Source of the DNA: Bacteroidales bacterium
GTDB taxonomy: Bacteria > Bacteroidota > Bacteroidia > Bacteroidales > Bacteroidaceae
DNA length: 64,000 nucleotides
Assembly: GCA_004555245.1 (NCBI GenBank)
Contig: SFIS01000001.1
Span: 18,513 to 82,512 of the forward strand
Reading direction: 5' to 3'
In this document: in pieces, positions 46,230 through 53,998 of the stretch
Position numbering within the stretch: position 1 is the stretch's first letter
Layout of the letters: each line of letters starts with the position of its first letter
Notes under the pieces: generated by a model
What the model saw: the letters and a program-made list of their open reading frames with translations, nothing else
Databases searched by the model: none
What the model was told of the DNA's origin: nothing
Program-made: the position numbers and the translations under genes

Positions 46230-46278
46230 AACGCCAAGGGCAGCCTGTATGCAACGGGCTGCCCTTGGCGTTTTTTTT
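46230..46278 (+). terminator. Strong intrinsic terminator of the glycosidase operon
   Basis: AACGCCAAGGGCAGCC (46230-46245) pairs with GGCTGCCCTTGGCGTT (from 46257) around a short loop and is followed by eight T. It closes the roughly 19 kb operon and also lies just downstream of the convergent phosphatase gene. Confidence 0.92.
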
Positions 46279-46315
46279 CGTTTATTGAAGTCTGCTACGT
46301 ATTGGGTCTCGTGTG

Positions 46316-47593
46316 TCAGTCAATCATCCCTCCGCGGCTTATAATGGCGTTGTAGTACGCCCTCACGTCCGTCCATCTGTAGAAGGGGAAGATGTCGGTC
46401 TGCACCGGTATGTGCACCTCCGTCTCGTTGTGCAGCACCTTGAGGATGATGTCGCCCTCCTTGTTCTTGAAGAAGACGAGCTGTATGTTTGCCGCCATGG
46501 GCGATGCCTTGAAGTCAGCCCACTGTCTGTACGCCCCCTCCGGGCTGTCGAGTTTCACGGCGAAGTTCTCTATGCCCATGATTGCGAGCAGCGGCATGAC
46601 GTTGCCGTCGTGTCCGAAACGCAGCGTGGCAGCTGTCTCGGGGCATTTCAGAGCGTCGTCGGCAGTCTCGATGATGTTGCGCAGCAGGTTGTTGGCGTTC
46701 GCCACGGTGTGTCCCCTGCTTCCGGCGTGGTTGGCGTTGGAGGCATAGAAGCGGTAGCTGTTGCATTGCCACAGCTCGAACATCTCGTCCGGGGTGAAGA
46801 TGTCGTAGAACGAGATGTCGGTGTCGATGTTCTGCATATCTACGGCAATCCAATAGAGCCCCCACATCAGTTCGGTGTCGTTGACATTCCTGCGCACGAA
46901 GGTGTCATCGGCGAAGAGTGCTTTCAGCATACGCTGCGGCTTGAGGTGCTCCGCCTCGAACTTACGGTATTCCGTCACCCATGCCCCCTTGCTCCAGTCG
47001 GCGAAGTTCTCGGGGTCCGGTGCGTGGTAGTTCAAGTAGCACATGTATTTCTCCGTCGCCTCGTAGCTTATGTCGATGTCGGGTGCGAGAGCCTTCAGCC
47101 TGTCGCCGAAGGCCGCCATGCTCATGGCGCACCTCAGCACAACGGTAGAACGTGCCGACACCTTCTTCCCCTTCCTGAAGAGCGACGGGTAGTTGCGGTA
47201 CATACGTTCCGCAATGCCCCGGTGCTGTCTCACGCCGGCTGGCGTGAGGTCACCGCCACGTCCTTCAACAAGCGGCCACAGCTGCTGCAGACGTTGCAGC
47301 ACGTCTTTTCCGAGCGGTGTGAGGGCGTTTCCCGCTTCCGCTTTCTGCATGAGCCGTGTCACCCACAGATAGTCGTTGTCCCCGATGAGGTATCTGCTGC
47401 CGTGTCTGCCGTAGTGGCTGATGTAACATGGCGTGTAGCCCTTGGGGGCCAGAGTGGGCTGTGCCTTAGGTTCGGGATAGACGAGATAGACGCCGCCTGC
47501 CTTGTTGAGGTCGGCCTGCACCTCTTCGCGCGAGGTCTGCGCATGGACTGTGAGAGTGAGACAGCATGCGAGGAGAAGGAAATGGAGCTTCAT
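46316..47593 (-). CDS. Histidine-type phosphatase (MINPP/phytase-like), secreted
   Basis: Periplasmic or surface histidine acid phosphatase of 425 aa. Signal peptide MKLHFLLLACCLTLTVHAQ. The phosphohistidine motif R63-H-G-S-R (ISHYGRHGSRY) and the proton-donor pair H328-D329 (LRFGHDGNVMPL) are both present. Relatives in gut Bacteroidota include inositol-polyphosphate phosphatases (MINPP), so phytate or another phosphate ester is the likely substrate; sequence cannot settle it. A long antisense frame on the + strand covers the gene but lacks any domain. It is convergent with the pectin operon and appears to be transcribed alone from a promoter near 47780. Confidence 0.85.
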   Translation of the reverse strand: MKLHFLLLACCLTLTVHAQTSREEVQADLNKAGGVYLVYPEPKAQPTLAPKGYTPCYISHYGRHGSRYLIGDNDYLWVTRLMQKAEAGNALTPLGKDVLQRLQQLWPLVEGRGGDLTPAGVRQHRGIAERMYRNYPSLFRKGKKVSARSTVVLRCAMSMAAFGDRLKALAPDIDISYEATEKYMCYLNYHAPDPENFADWSKGAWVTEYRKFEAEHLKPQRMLKALFADDTFVRRNVNDTELMWGLYWIAVDMQNIDTDISFYDIFTPDEMFELWQCNSYRFYASNANHAGSRGHTVANANNLLRNIIETADDALKCPETAATLRFGHDGNVMPLLAIMGIENFAVKLDSPEGAYRQWADFKASPMAANIQLVFFKNKEGDIILKVLHNETEVHIPVQTDIFPFYRWTDVRAYYNAIISRGGMID

Positions 47594-47777
47594 GTTTTCT
47601 TTTTTTCAGATAAATTCCGCAGCACTTTTGCTTTTCACTGTTTTTACAGACGCCCCGGGCAACGAAAGCCTTTTTGCGGCAGGCGGAAAGCCGGCGGACT
47701 CCGGGGGCTGTCATGTCAGATTCTTCACCGGTCCTTGTGCTGCAAACCTGGATATGCAAAGAAACCGACAGACACGG

Positions 47778-47785
47778 CAAAGGTA
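47778..47785 (-). promoter_or_regulatory. Possible -7 element for the histidine phosphatase
   Basis: The - strand reads TACCTTTG, an exact TAnnTTTG. No convincing -33 TTG was seen. It would give a leader of about 185 bases. Confidence 0.35.
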
Positions 47786-47926
47786 GCAATAAAATCCGAG
47801 AAACCCGCCTCTTTCGGAGTTTTTTTCAACAACGGAGCAATTTTGGCTCTCCCAAAAAGTGACAACCTTTTTCAGTTAATCACAGTGTGGTTTTCAAGAC
47901 AACAGAGCCAAGACTGCCATCTCGCC

Positions 47927-47966
47927 AACTACGCCTGTTTATTTTTTAACGACAACGATGTCTTTT
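47927..47966 (+). repeat. 40-bp repeat shared with 53077-53116
   Basis: AACTACGCCTGTTTATTTTTT followed by AACGACAACGATGTCTTTT matches 53077-53116 at 38 of 40 positions. Its first half also occurs at 53264-53284 and 53288-53305. Confidence 0.8.
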
Positions 47967-47970
47967 TTTA

Positions 47971-48353
47971 ACGACAACAGAGACAACGGAAACAACAAGA
48001 AGAACGGACGCAACTGCGGGATGTCACGAGGTGACATACAACTGGGACAACAAGATTACCTCTGCTGTCATAGGTTTCGTGCCTCTCTTTTACGACAACT
48101 GTTAAAGTTCAGCCTGGAAGGCTGTACTAAGCGAAGCGGTCGTAACCCGGGACATAGTCCCGGGATTATGTGTGACAGGAAAACTGTCTGTAAGACAGTA
48201 CCTTGACATATCATCCGAAGTGAGATACAACTGGGACTACAAGGATTACTGTTGGCAGCTTGTTTTTTTTCGCAAGCTCAAGGGCACTCCTCGTCAACTG
48301 TCAATTTGTTTGCATAGTGCGCGTGCGTTGTCTCTGTTGTCTCTGTTGTCGTC
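47971..48353. repeat. Repeat island with terminal inverted repeats and several hairpins
   Basis: The left end ACGACAACAGAGACAAC (47971-47987) and right end 48336-48353 (inverted, full 18-mer) bracket 383 bp without a supportable gene. Inside are a perfect palindrome TGTCACGAGGTGACA (48022-48036), hairpin CAGCCtggaaGGCTG (about 48110-48124), a GC-rich stem CCCGGGAC/GTCCCGGG (48146-48164), and a degenerate internal repeat of the ATACAACTGGGAC segment (48037 and 48227). The first 80 bp match 53165-53240. Confidence 0.7.
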
Positions 48354-48378
48354 CCCCCCTAAAAAAAGAGACTGTCAG

Positions 48379-49326
48379 CTATTCTATCTCCGTGATGATA
48401 TATTTCTTCGAGCCGAGGCCTATTCTCTCTGCATAATCTACGGTGTGTGTGCCGTGTTTCTCACGTATGCGCTGTATTAGGGGCTGTGCGGTGTTGCCTT
48501 CGGTGTCTTTGTGCCGGAATACCATGTCGAGGCACGCCTGGTCGAGGGCGACGGGGTCGGTGGATGCCATGATGCCCATGTCGCGGAGCTGCGGAGCCTC
48601 GGGCGAGGAGTCGCAGTCGCAGTCCACCGAGAGGTTGTTCATGACGTTGATATATATGATACGGGTTCCGTTGCCGAAGTATTCGTGTACGCTCTGCGCA
48701 GCTGCAGCCATGGCTTCGAGGAAGGCGTCCTGCCTCTCTACGTGCTGCCACACGCTGTCAACGTCTGCAGTGTAGCCCGCGGTGTGTATATATGCCTTTC
48801 CGGCAGAGGAGGCTACGCCTATCGACGCGTTTTTCAACACTCCGCCGAATCCGCCCATGGCGTGTCCCTTGAAGTGTGCGAGGTTGATCATGAAGTCGTA
48901 GTACGGGAGGTGGCTGCCCACGATGTTGTATTTGATGTGGCGCTTGTCTCTTACCGGGATGCGTATGTCGCCCTGTTCGTCCATGATATCTACAGCCGCG
49001 ATGCTGTCGAAGCCGTGGCGGTGGATTGTCTGCCAGTGTGCCTCAGAGGTGTTGCGGCTGCCGGGATATGCGGTGTTACACTCTACGATGGTGCCGTTGA
49101 CCTCATCGACGAGTGGTGCGATGAGTTGTGGTTGCAGGTAGTGGTGTCCTCCAGCCTCGCCGGTAGAGATTTTTACTGCGACACGTCCTTCCGCCTTTCG
49201 TCCGACGGCTTTGTAGAGGCGTAGGAGCGACTGCGGTGAGATTTCCTTGACGTAGAAGACGCGTGACTGTGCCGCTGCCGTCTGTGCGACGGTCAAGAGC
49301 GATGCGATGATGATGTTTCTGAGCAT
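48379..49326 (-). CDS. DUF362-domain secreted protein
   Basis: A 315-residue protein with an N-terminal signal peptide (MLRNIIIASLLTVAQTAAAQ). The body matches DUF362 proteins: VAVKISTGEAGGHHYLQPQLI, TAYPGSRNTSEAHWQTIHRHGF, FMINLAHFKGHAMGGFGGVLKN and the late STDPVALDQACLDMV segment. Some DUF362 proteins carry iron-sulphur domains, but no CxxCxxC cluster is visible here (only CDCDSS). The biochemical role is unknown. It is the last gene of a - strand run after the PCMD/OMP genes, 62 bases downstream of the calycin-like gene, with a hairpin in the gap that may reduce its expression. Confidence 0.75.
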   Translation of the reverse strand: MLRNIIIASLLTVAQTAAAQSRVFYVKEISPQSLLRLYKAVGRKAEGRVAVKISTGEAGGHHYLQPQLIAPLVDEVNGTIVECNTAYPGSRNTSEAHWQTIHRHGFDSIAAVDIMDEQGDIRIPVRDKRHIKYNIVGSHLPYYDFMINLAHFKGHAMGGFGGVLKNASIGVASSAGKAYIHTAGYTADVDSVWQHVERQDAFLEAMAAAAQSVHEYFGNGTRIIYINVMNNLSVDCDCDSSPEAPQLRDMGIMASTDPVALDQACLDMVFRHKDTEGNTAQPLIQRIREKHGTHTVDYAERIGLGSKKYIITEIE

Positions 49327-49343
49327 AGGTGTAGGAATATATT

Positions 49344-49372
49344 GTCCCTCCCCGTATATGCGGAGAGGGACG
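49344..49372 (-). terminator. Hairpin between the calycin-like and DUF362 genes
   Basis: On the - strand TCCCTCtCCG and CGGgGAGGGA form a stem around CATATA. There is no T run after it, so it may be an attenuating or RNA-stabilising hairpin rather than a full terminator. It contains the ATACGGGGAGGG motif also found at 51750, 61378 and 61429. Confidence 0.4.
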
Positions 49373-49388
49373 AAAAAGGACAGGTATA

Positions 49389-50903
49389 TTATCTTACAGT
49401 CTTGACAGACGAGCCGTCGCTATATCTCGTTATGACGATGCCTTTCGCATTCTGCGGCACGCGCTGACCCGCGAGGTTGTATGTGCCGACGACAGCGGGC
49501 TTGGCAGGCTGTGCCTCTTCGATGCTGATGGCGGAGATGGATCCGGTGTAATTGATTTTGTAGGTTGAGGAGGTCATGAGGTCCTGTGCGTAGCAGATGA
49601 TGGTGTAAACCTTTTGCTCCGTGTCGTGGTAAGTGAAAATCCTCTTTCCGCGCGACCCCTCGAATGTCAGCTTGCCGGTGTCGAGGTCGGCGACGGTGTA
49701 GTCATAGCGATTCGGCTTGAAGCCGGGGAGGCTTGCGCCGTCGAGCTTTATGTCCGTGAGGTATGAGTTATAGATGAGTTCGAGGTCGTCAACATACAGC
49801 ACGTCGTCGCCCGAAGCCTGGCTGGGCTCTGGATTGGTGGTGATGGTGGCGAGTATGGCGCGCGGCGTGAGGCCGTTGTCCTTATAGACGAAGGGGCACG
49901 AGATGCGCTGCCAAGCGAAGCCCTTCGATTCTATCTTGGCGTTCTGTGCCTGTGCCACGAAGTTGTCGCCGCCCTGCGGGTCCTGATAGTAAGAGCCGTC
50001 GGTGATGACCGCGTTGACGGAGGCGTACGGATATTTGGCAGATGGTGTCCCCTGCTTGAACTTCACCCATACGGCGAGTGAATCTGGCATGGCGCGCATT
50101 ACGGTGTAGAAGGGGTCGCCGTTGGCATCAGCGTCTGCCTTACCGAGGTCGAGGAAGGCGCAGTTTTCAGGACTTGCTGGCGTCATGCTTCCTGCCTTCA
50201 GACGTCCTGTGGTGATGGTGCCGTTGGCAACGGCGATGCCCATGACTTTTCCCGACACCACCTTCACGCTCTTCGTGCCTGTGGTGTTGGGGCGCAGCTC
50301 TGTCGTCTCTTGGAAGGTGTGGATGACTGACGAGACGGTGGAGGAAAACTGTCCCGTGCAGCTCATGAAGGAGTGCCAGTGGTTGGGCTCTTCGGCAGAT
50401 TTGCCGCCCATCGTCTCTGTATGGAACGCCTCGAAATCGGAGTTGGGAATCTGGAACTCCTCGCTTGAGATAGCTACAATCACCTTCAGTTCACCAAGAT
50501 CGATGTCGAGGCGCACTTCAAGCACGTCGTCTTTGTTGATGGTGCCGTTGAGCACGATGGGGACGGGCACGGATGAGCCACCAAATGCCTTTATTGTCAC
50601 CCATACGATCTTGTTGGCGTAGAGCACGGTGTTGCCGTCAGCGTCAGTCGTAGCTTCTATCCCTGAGACTTCGATGTCTCCCACCTCCATGAGCTCGCCA
50701 CCGAGAACGAGTGAGAAGTCTCTCAACTTAAGGGTGTAGGTCTTCTTGCCGAATAACGATGTCTTTTCAGTCACTTCTATCGGTTTGCGCGACGATTCTG
50801 CCGCCATGCCGTTTGCTATGACTGCGATGTTGCTCTCATAGTCTTTTGCCGTTGCGCCTACAGCGCAGATGACGGCGAATATCAATGTCAGGATTTTTTT
50901 CAC
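49389..50903 (-). CDS. Calycin-like / PCMD-type secreted protein with C-terminal GQR tail
   Basis: A 504-residue secreted protein with a GTG start (complement of 50901-50903) and signal peptide MKKILTLIFAVICAVGATA. The first about 140 residues look like the calycin-like domain of Bacteroidota (FSLVLGGELMEVGDIEV, repeated beta strands). The middle (SDFEAFHTETMGGKSAEEPNHW to DDVLYVDDLELIYN) matches the carbohydrate-metabolism-associated PCMD pattern. The end has YNLAGQRVPQNAKGIVITR, a short tail common on secreted proteins of this group. Function unknown; binding of a glycan or other ligand at the surface is the usual suggestion. It follows the OMP gene by 29 bases, and the lipoprotein at 51786 shares its PCMD region. 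Confidence 0.7.
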   Translation of the reverse strand: MKKILTLIFAVICAVGATAKDYESNIAVIANGMAAESSRKPIEVTEKTSLFGKKTYTLKLRDFSLVLGGELMEVGDIEVSGIEATTDADGNTVLYANKIVWVTIKAFGGSSVPVPIVLNGTINKDDVLEVRLDIDLGELKVIVAISSEEFQIPNSDFEAFHTETMGGKSAEEPNHWHSFMSCTGQFSSTVSSVIHTFQETTELRPNTTGTKSVKVVSGKVMGIAVANGTITTGRLKAGSMTPASPENCAFLDLGKADADANGDPFYTVMRAMPDSLAVWVKFKQGTPSAKYPYASVNAVITDGSYYQDPQGGDNFVAQAQNAKIESKGFAWQRISCPFVYKDNGLTPRAILATITTNPEPSQASGDDVLYVDDLELIYNSYLTDIKLDGASLPGFKPNRYDYTVADLDTGKLTFEGSRGKRIFTYHDTEQKVYTIICYAQDLMTSSTYKINYTGSISAISIEEAQPAKPAVVGTYNLAGQRVPQNAKGIVITRYSDGSSVKTVR

Positions 50904-50932
50904 TGTTAGTTGTATTTATATAGGTTATACTG

Positions 50933-51697
50933 TCATTTCATTTTGTAGGAGATGCCTATGGTGCCGTAGATGGGATAGAGTGTCTGTTCTATTGTCTTGA
51001 ACGAGCTTTTGAATGCGCCGTTCAGTCCCCACGAGAGGTCGGCATAGACGCCGATGCGCCTGCCTATGCGGTAGTCGGCACCAATGTTCAGTCCCCACTG
51101 GAACTTTCGCATGTCGTCGCTGAAGTCGTAGGTCGGGTTGTTGTCGCCTTTGGCTCCCATGCTGACTTTGTCTCCGGTGGGGTCACCCTTTCTGAGGTAT
51201 CCGTCATAGACATATCCCTTGAACGAGCTTGTGGCGACATACGAGACATAGGGTCCACATTTTAGGAGCCATCTGCCGGAATGGTATGTAGCCATGAGGG
51301 GAATGGTGATCATCCACTGGTTGCAGTCAGTGACGAGTCGTCCGGTGTACATTCCTTCGAGGCGTTCTCCTCCCTGCACCATCTCCATGTGGTAGTTTTT
51401 CACCGTGGCGTCGATTTTCATGCCCTTGTTCTCGATGTGGAGGCCGGTGGCGACGCCCCATTTGTCCCAGAAGTCACGCCAGACATCGAGGCCGACGGTG
51501 ACGTTGGGCTGGAAGTCGTAGCTGTTCATGCTGCGTATGGTGGCGGGCATTCCGACTGGAGCCGTGCCGCCGATGTTGTATCCCAGCCTGAAGGTGTAGT
51601 TCAGGCTGTCGGGGATGCTGATGGCGCGTGCCGCTGAGGTGGCGGCGAGGAGTAGGAGGAGGAGCGTGAAGCGCTTGAGGGTTGGGTGTATGCTCAT
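50933..51697 (-). CDS. Outer-membrane beta-barrel protein (PorT/OMP_b-brl type)
   Basis: A 254-residue predicted outer-membrane barrel. Signal peptide around residues 1-25 (LLLLLAATSAARA). Alternating hydrophobic strands typical of the family follow: YTFRLGYNIGG, VTVGLDVWRDFWDKWGVATGLHIENKG, WLLKCGPYVSYVATSSFKGYVYDG, FQWGLNIGADYRIGRRIGVYADL, and the final YGTIGISYKMK. It sits between a PCMD lipoprotein and a calycin-like/PCMD protein in the same direction, suggesting one envelope complex in which the barrel carries or anchors the two others. Specific role unknown. Confidence 0.75.
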   Translation of the reverse strand: MSIHPTLKRFTLLLLLLAATSAARAISIPDSLNYTFRLGYNIGGTAPVGMPATIRSMNSYDFQPNVTVGLDVWRDFWDKWGVATGLHIENKGMKIDATVKNYHMEMVQGGERLEGMYTGRLVTDCNQWMITIPLMATYHSGRWLLKCGPYVSYVATSSFKGYVYDGYLRKGDPTGDKVSMGAKGDNNPTYDFSDDMRKFQWGLNIGADYRIGRRIGVYADLSWGLNGAFKSSFKTIEQTLYPIYGTIGISYKMK

Positions 51698-51728
51698 TGT
51701 CTTTTGGGTTTCGGATGGGGGATTGATG

Positions 51729-51763
51729 TTCGCCGACCAGGTCGGCGAATACGGGAGGGGGCG
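51729..51763. repeat. Perfect palindrome followed by AATACGGGAGGGGG
   Basis: TTCGCCGACC (51729-51738), one central A, and GGTCGGCGAA (51740-51749) form a perfect inverted repeat. AATACGGGAGGGGG follows. Related copies with a weaker palindrome lie at 61361-61390 and 61411-61440. It sits in the gap between two genes of the same operon. Confidence 0.7.
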
Positions 51764-51785
51764 GAGGAGGAAGGCGGGGCGGGGC

Positions 51786-52934
51786 TTACTCTTCAGTCTC
51801 GCACGCCACCTTCACGTTGTCGATGCAGAGCGTGCTGCCGATGGCGCCTTCGTAGGTCTCGCCGTTCTTGCTCGACGAGAAGACGACGGTTAGGCTGTAG
51901 CCGCGGTTCTCTACAAGTTCGGGGTCGATGGGCGAACGGAACTCGAAGGGTATCTCGAAGTATGTCCAGTCGTCGGTCTCGGGTATTGTTGTCATGTCAG
52001 CCATCGCCACGATGTGCTTGTTCGTCTTGCAGTCGTCGCCGTAGAGCATCACCTCGTTGCCCTCGGCATCGTGGTTGAGGTAGAAGACGGCGTATATGGC
52101 TGCTTCGTCCTTTCCGTCGATAAACTTGCCGTTTTTGTCCTGCATCTGTTCTCCCGCCTTGTATTTGTAGAAGCCGGAGAGGGTGACGGGTTTGCCGACG
52201 AAGGGGCGTCCCATGAGCGTGCATTTCAATGTTTCGGTGAGTGCGGGCAGGGGGTCGAACTCTCCGATGAAGAAGTTTCCGGCAGCGAGGCGGCGTTTCA
52301 CCATCTGTCCAAAAGCTCCGGTGCTTCGTGTGACGAGTTTCACGCCCCATCCGTTGTAGCCTTCTGCGGGCACGGTGGGGTATTCGTCAGCCGCGGCGCT
52401 GCCTTTCGCAATGGCGAAGCCGGCGTTTGCGCTTGCCCAGTATTCGAGTGTCGATCCGTCAAGCTCGGTCTCATACCATCGGTAGTATTTCTCGTTGTTC
52501 GCCTCGTTGATGGCGAAGTTCTCGAACTCGAATGTTATGGTGTCGCGCTTGATGACGGTTATGGGTTTGAAACCAACCTGATATTTGCGGCTCCACTCTC
52601 CGCTTTCAGATGTCACGGTGTATGTGACGGGTCCCTGCGAGAAGTCGTGCGCCGAGCCGTTGGCGGGCGTGATGGTGGCGCCGGGGGTGATGTCGAAGAG
52701 GGGTGCGAGGTTGGTGAGGTCAGCCTTGCGCCTCACGCTGAACTCGATGTTGCTGGCGCTGTAGAGGACATTGACGACGGTGTCTGACTTCTGGAAGAAG
52801 ACATCGGCGACATCATCGACATGCACCCATGCCTTCAGGATGTCACATTCGGCATTGGGCTCCTCGTCCTTGAAACATGACGAGAGCGACAGCACGGCGA
52901 GGGCGAGGAGGAGGAAGGAGGATAGTCTTTTCAT
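51786..52934 (-). CDS. PCMD-domain lipoprotein
   Basis: A 382-residue lipoprotein. The frame is open from 52970, but ATG at 52934 gives MKRLSSFLLLALAVLSLSSC, a proper signal with lipobox SLSSC, and an acidic +2 region (FKDEEPN). Two Ig-like/DUF-type beta stretches (about 25-120: VNVLYSASNIEFSV, GPVTYTVTSESGEWSRKYQV) precede a C-terminal PCMD domain (FEFENFAINEANNEKYYRWYETELDG, LSGFYKYKAGEQMQDKNG, final STLCIDNVKVACE). PCMD proteins are found in Bacteroidota next to glycan-use genes. This is the first gene of the - strand operon and has its own promoter. Confidence 0.8.
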   Translation of the reverse strand: MKRLSSFLLLALAVLSLSSCFKDEEPNAECDILKAWVHVDDVADVFFQKSDTVVNVLYSASNIEFSVRRKADLTNLAPLFDITPGATITPANGSAHDFSQGPVTYTVTSESGEWSRKYQVGFKPITVIKRDTITFEFENFAINEANNEKYYRWYETELDGSTLEYWASANAGFAIAKGSAAADEYPTVPAEGYNGWGVKLVTRSTGAFGQMVKRRLAAGNFFIGEFDPLPALTETLKCTLMGRPFVGKPVTLSGFYKYKAGEQMQDKNGKFIDGKDEAAIYAVFYLNHDAEGNEVMLYGDDCKTNKHIVAMADMTTIPETDDWTYFEIPFEFRSPIDPELVENRGYSLTVVFSSSKNGETYEGAIGSTLCIDNVKVACETEE

Positions 52935-52978
52935 TTTTGCGGGTTTGGTTTGGCAGGTGCCGACCTGCATTTATCCGA

Positions 52979-52986
52979 CAAAATTA
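52979..52986 (-). promoter_or_regulatory. -7 element of the PCMD operon promoter
   Basis: The - strand reads TAATTTTG, an exact TAnnTTTG, 45 bases upstream of the PCMD lipoprotein ATG. The -33 part is unclear in the A/T-rich stretch 53000-53020. Confidence 0.5.
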
Positions 52987-53076
52987 CACAAATATTTTGT
53001 CTTTCTCGAAAAAAAAACACGAAATTGCTATGTTTGAAAAACAATTTAACAGTTTCGTGCTCTCTGCGTGGCTGTC

Positions 53077-53116
53077 AACTATGCCTGTTTGTTTTTTAAC
53101 GACAACGATGTCTTTT
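53077..53116 (+). repeat. 40-bp repeat shared with 47927-47966
   Basis: 38 of 40 positions match 47927-47966. The copy is followed by a 35-base insertion relative to the other island before homology resumes at 53151. Confidence 0.8.
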
Positions 53117-53150
53117 AACGACATCTCGTCAACTACGCCTTATCTTTTAA

Positions 53151-53436
53151 AGACAACAGAGACAACAGGAACAACAAGAAGAACAGGCGCAACTGCGGGA
53201 TGTCACGAGGTGACATACAACAGAGACAACAAGATTACTGTTGTGAACTTGGTTTTACTCGTCAACTACGCCTGTTTATTTTTTGTCAACTACGCCTGTA
53301 TTTTTAAAGACAGCTCGTCAACAAGTCTCAAGTGGCAACCAGCCTTTAGGCTGGTAAAAGTTGTTTTTGTTGTTGTCAACAGACAACACAGTGCTCGTAG
53401 TAAGCAGACCGTTGTCATTGTTGTCTCTGTTGTCGT
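53151..53436. repeat. Repeat island with terminal inverted repeats (second copy)
   Basis: AGACAACAGAGACAAC (53151-53166) and its inverted partner at 53420-53436 bracket 286 bp. The first 75 bp match the island at 47985, including the palindrome TGTCACGAGGTGACA (53201-53215). Two AACTACGCCTGT units (53264, 53288) and a hairpin CCAGCCTttAGGCTGG (near 53331) follow. Frames across it are interrupted or lack any protein family. Confidence 0.7.
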
Positions 53437-53651
53437 AAAAAAAACAGCAGGTCACAGACATGCGAATCTTGAGTAAAATAGTATCAGTGCGTGGAGGAAA
53501 ACGGGGGTGGATGACACTTTCTTGACATCATGATTTTCGGAAATCCGGCAGGCGGAGGGCTGGCGGACTGCTGTACGAGGGGCGTAAAACGGGCTGTTTA
53601 TGCACCGGGAAGGGGGTCCCGGAGGCAAGATAGTCTATCAGGCGGCTCACT
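53437..53651. other. Gap without a recognised gene
   Basis: Non-coding by inspection. It contains a GACACTTTCTTGACATCATG segment (about 53507-53526), the inverse of the CAAGAAAGTATC repeat at 14322, and GC-rich sequence with no further structure that I can support. Confidence 0.45.
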
Positions 53652-53717
53652 TTGACTATCTTGCGCTGCAAGGTTGACTGTTTTGCATCGCAAGAAAGAC
53701 TGTCTTGCGATGTAAAA
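53652..53717 (+). repeat. Three tandem 22-bp units with core TTGACTATCTTGC
   Basis: Units begin at 53652, 53674 and 53696, each 22 bp. The core TTGACT(A/G)T(C/T)TTGC is kept, while the 9-bp tail varies and holds inverted GCAAG pieces. Same period and core as 14545-14632. Confidence 0.7.
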
Positions 53718-53921
53718 TAGTGTGTTTTTGAGGCTCATCATGACTTTCCGGCATCCCGAAACGGCTTTTTTCGGACAGGCGGAAGCATAAAACGGCGGCA
53801 GAATTGTGTCTTACGGGCAAAAGAAGACTGATTTTCCTGCAAAAAAATCATGTCAAAAAAGTATCATCGGGCTACACGGATGGCATTTTGACGTCATGCC
53901 GGCGGCGGCCGGTGTGGGGCA
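53718..53921. other. Remainder of the gap before trigger factor
   Basis: No gene supported. It includes TGTCAAAAAAGTATCATCGG (about 53851-53870), a diverged copy of the CAAGAAAGTATCAGCC repeat, and GC-rich sequence. Confidence 0.4.
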
Positions 53922-53950
53922 TAAAAAAAGCATGGCGTGTGCCATGCTTT
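53922..53950 (-). terminator. Intrinsic terminator after tig
   Basis: On the - strand AAGCATGGC / GCCATGCTT enclose ACAC, followed by seven T. It lies 49 bases after the trigger factor stop. Confidence 0.88.
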
Positions 53951-53998
53951 CATGTCTTATCATGTGCGGTCTGCAATCACAGCCGCCGGAGTGTCGTA

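Noticed and set aside
46313..47971. 552-codon open frame on the + strand
   Set aside because: Antisense to the histidine phosphatase, which has a signal peptide and both catalytic motifs; the + frame has no recognisable domain and runs into a repeat island.
52877..53476. 199-codon frame crossing the PCMD promoter and repeat island
   Set aside because: Covers an antisense piece of the PCMD gene, its promoter and dispersed repeats; no coherent protein.
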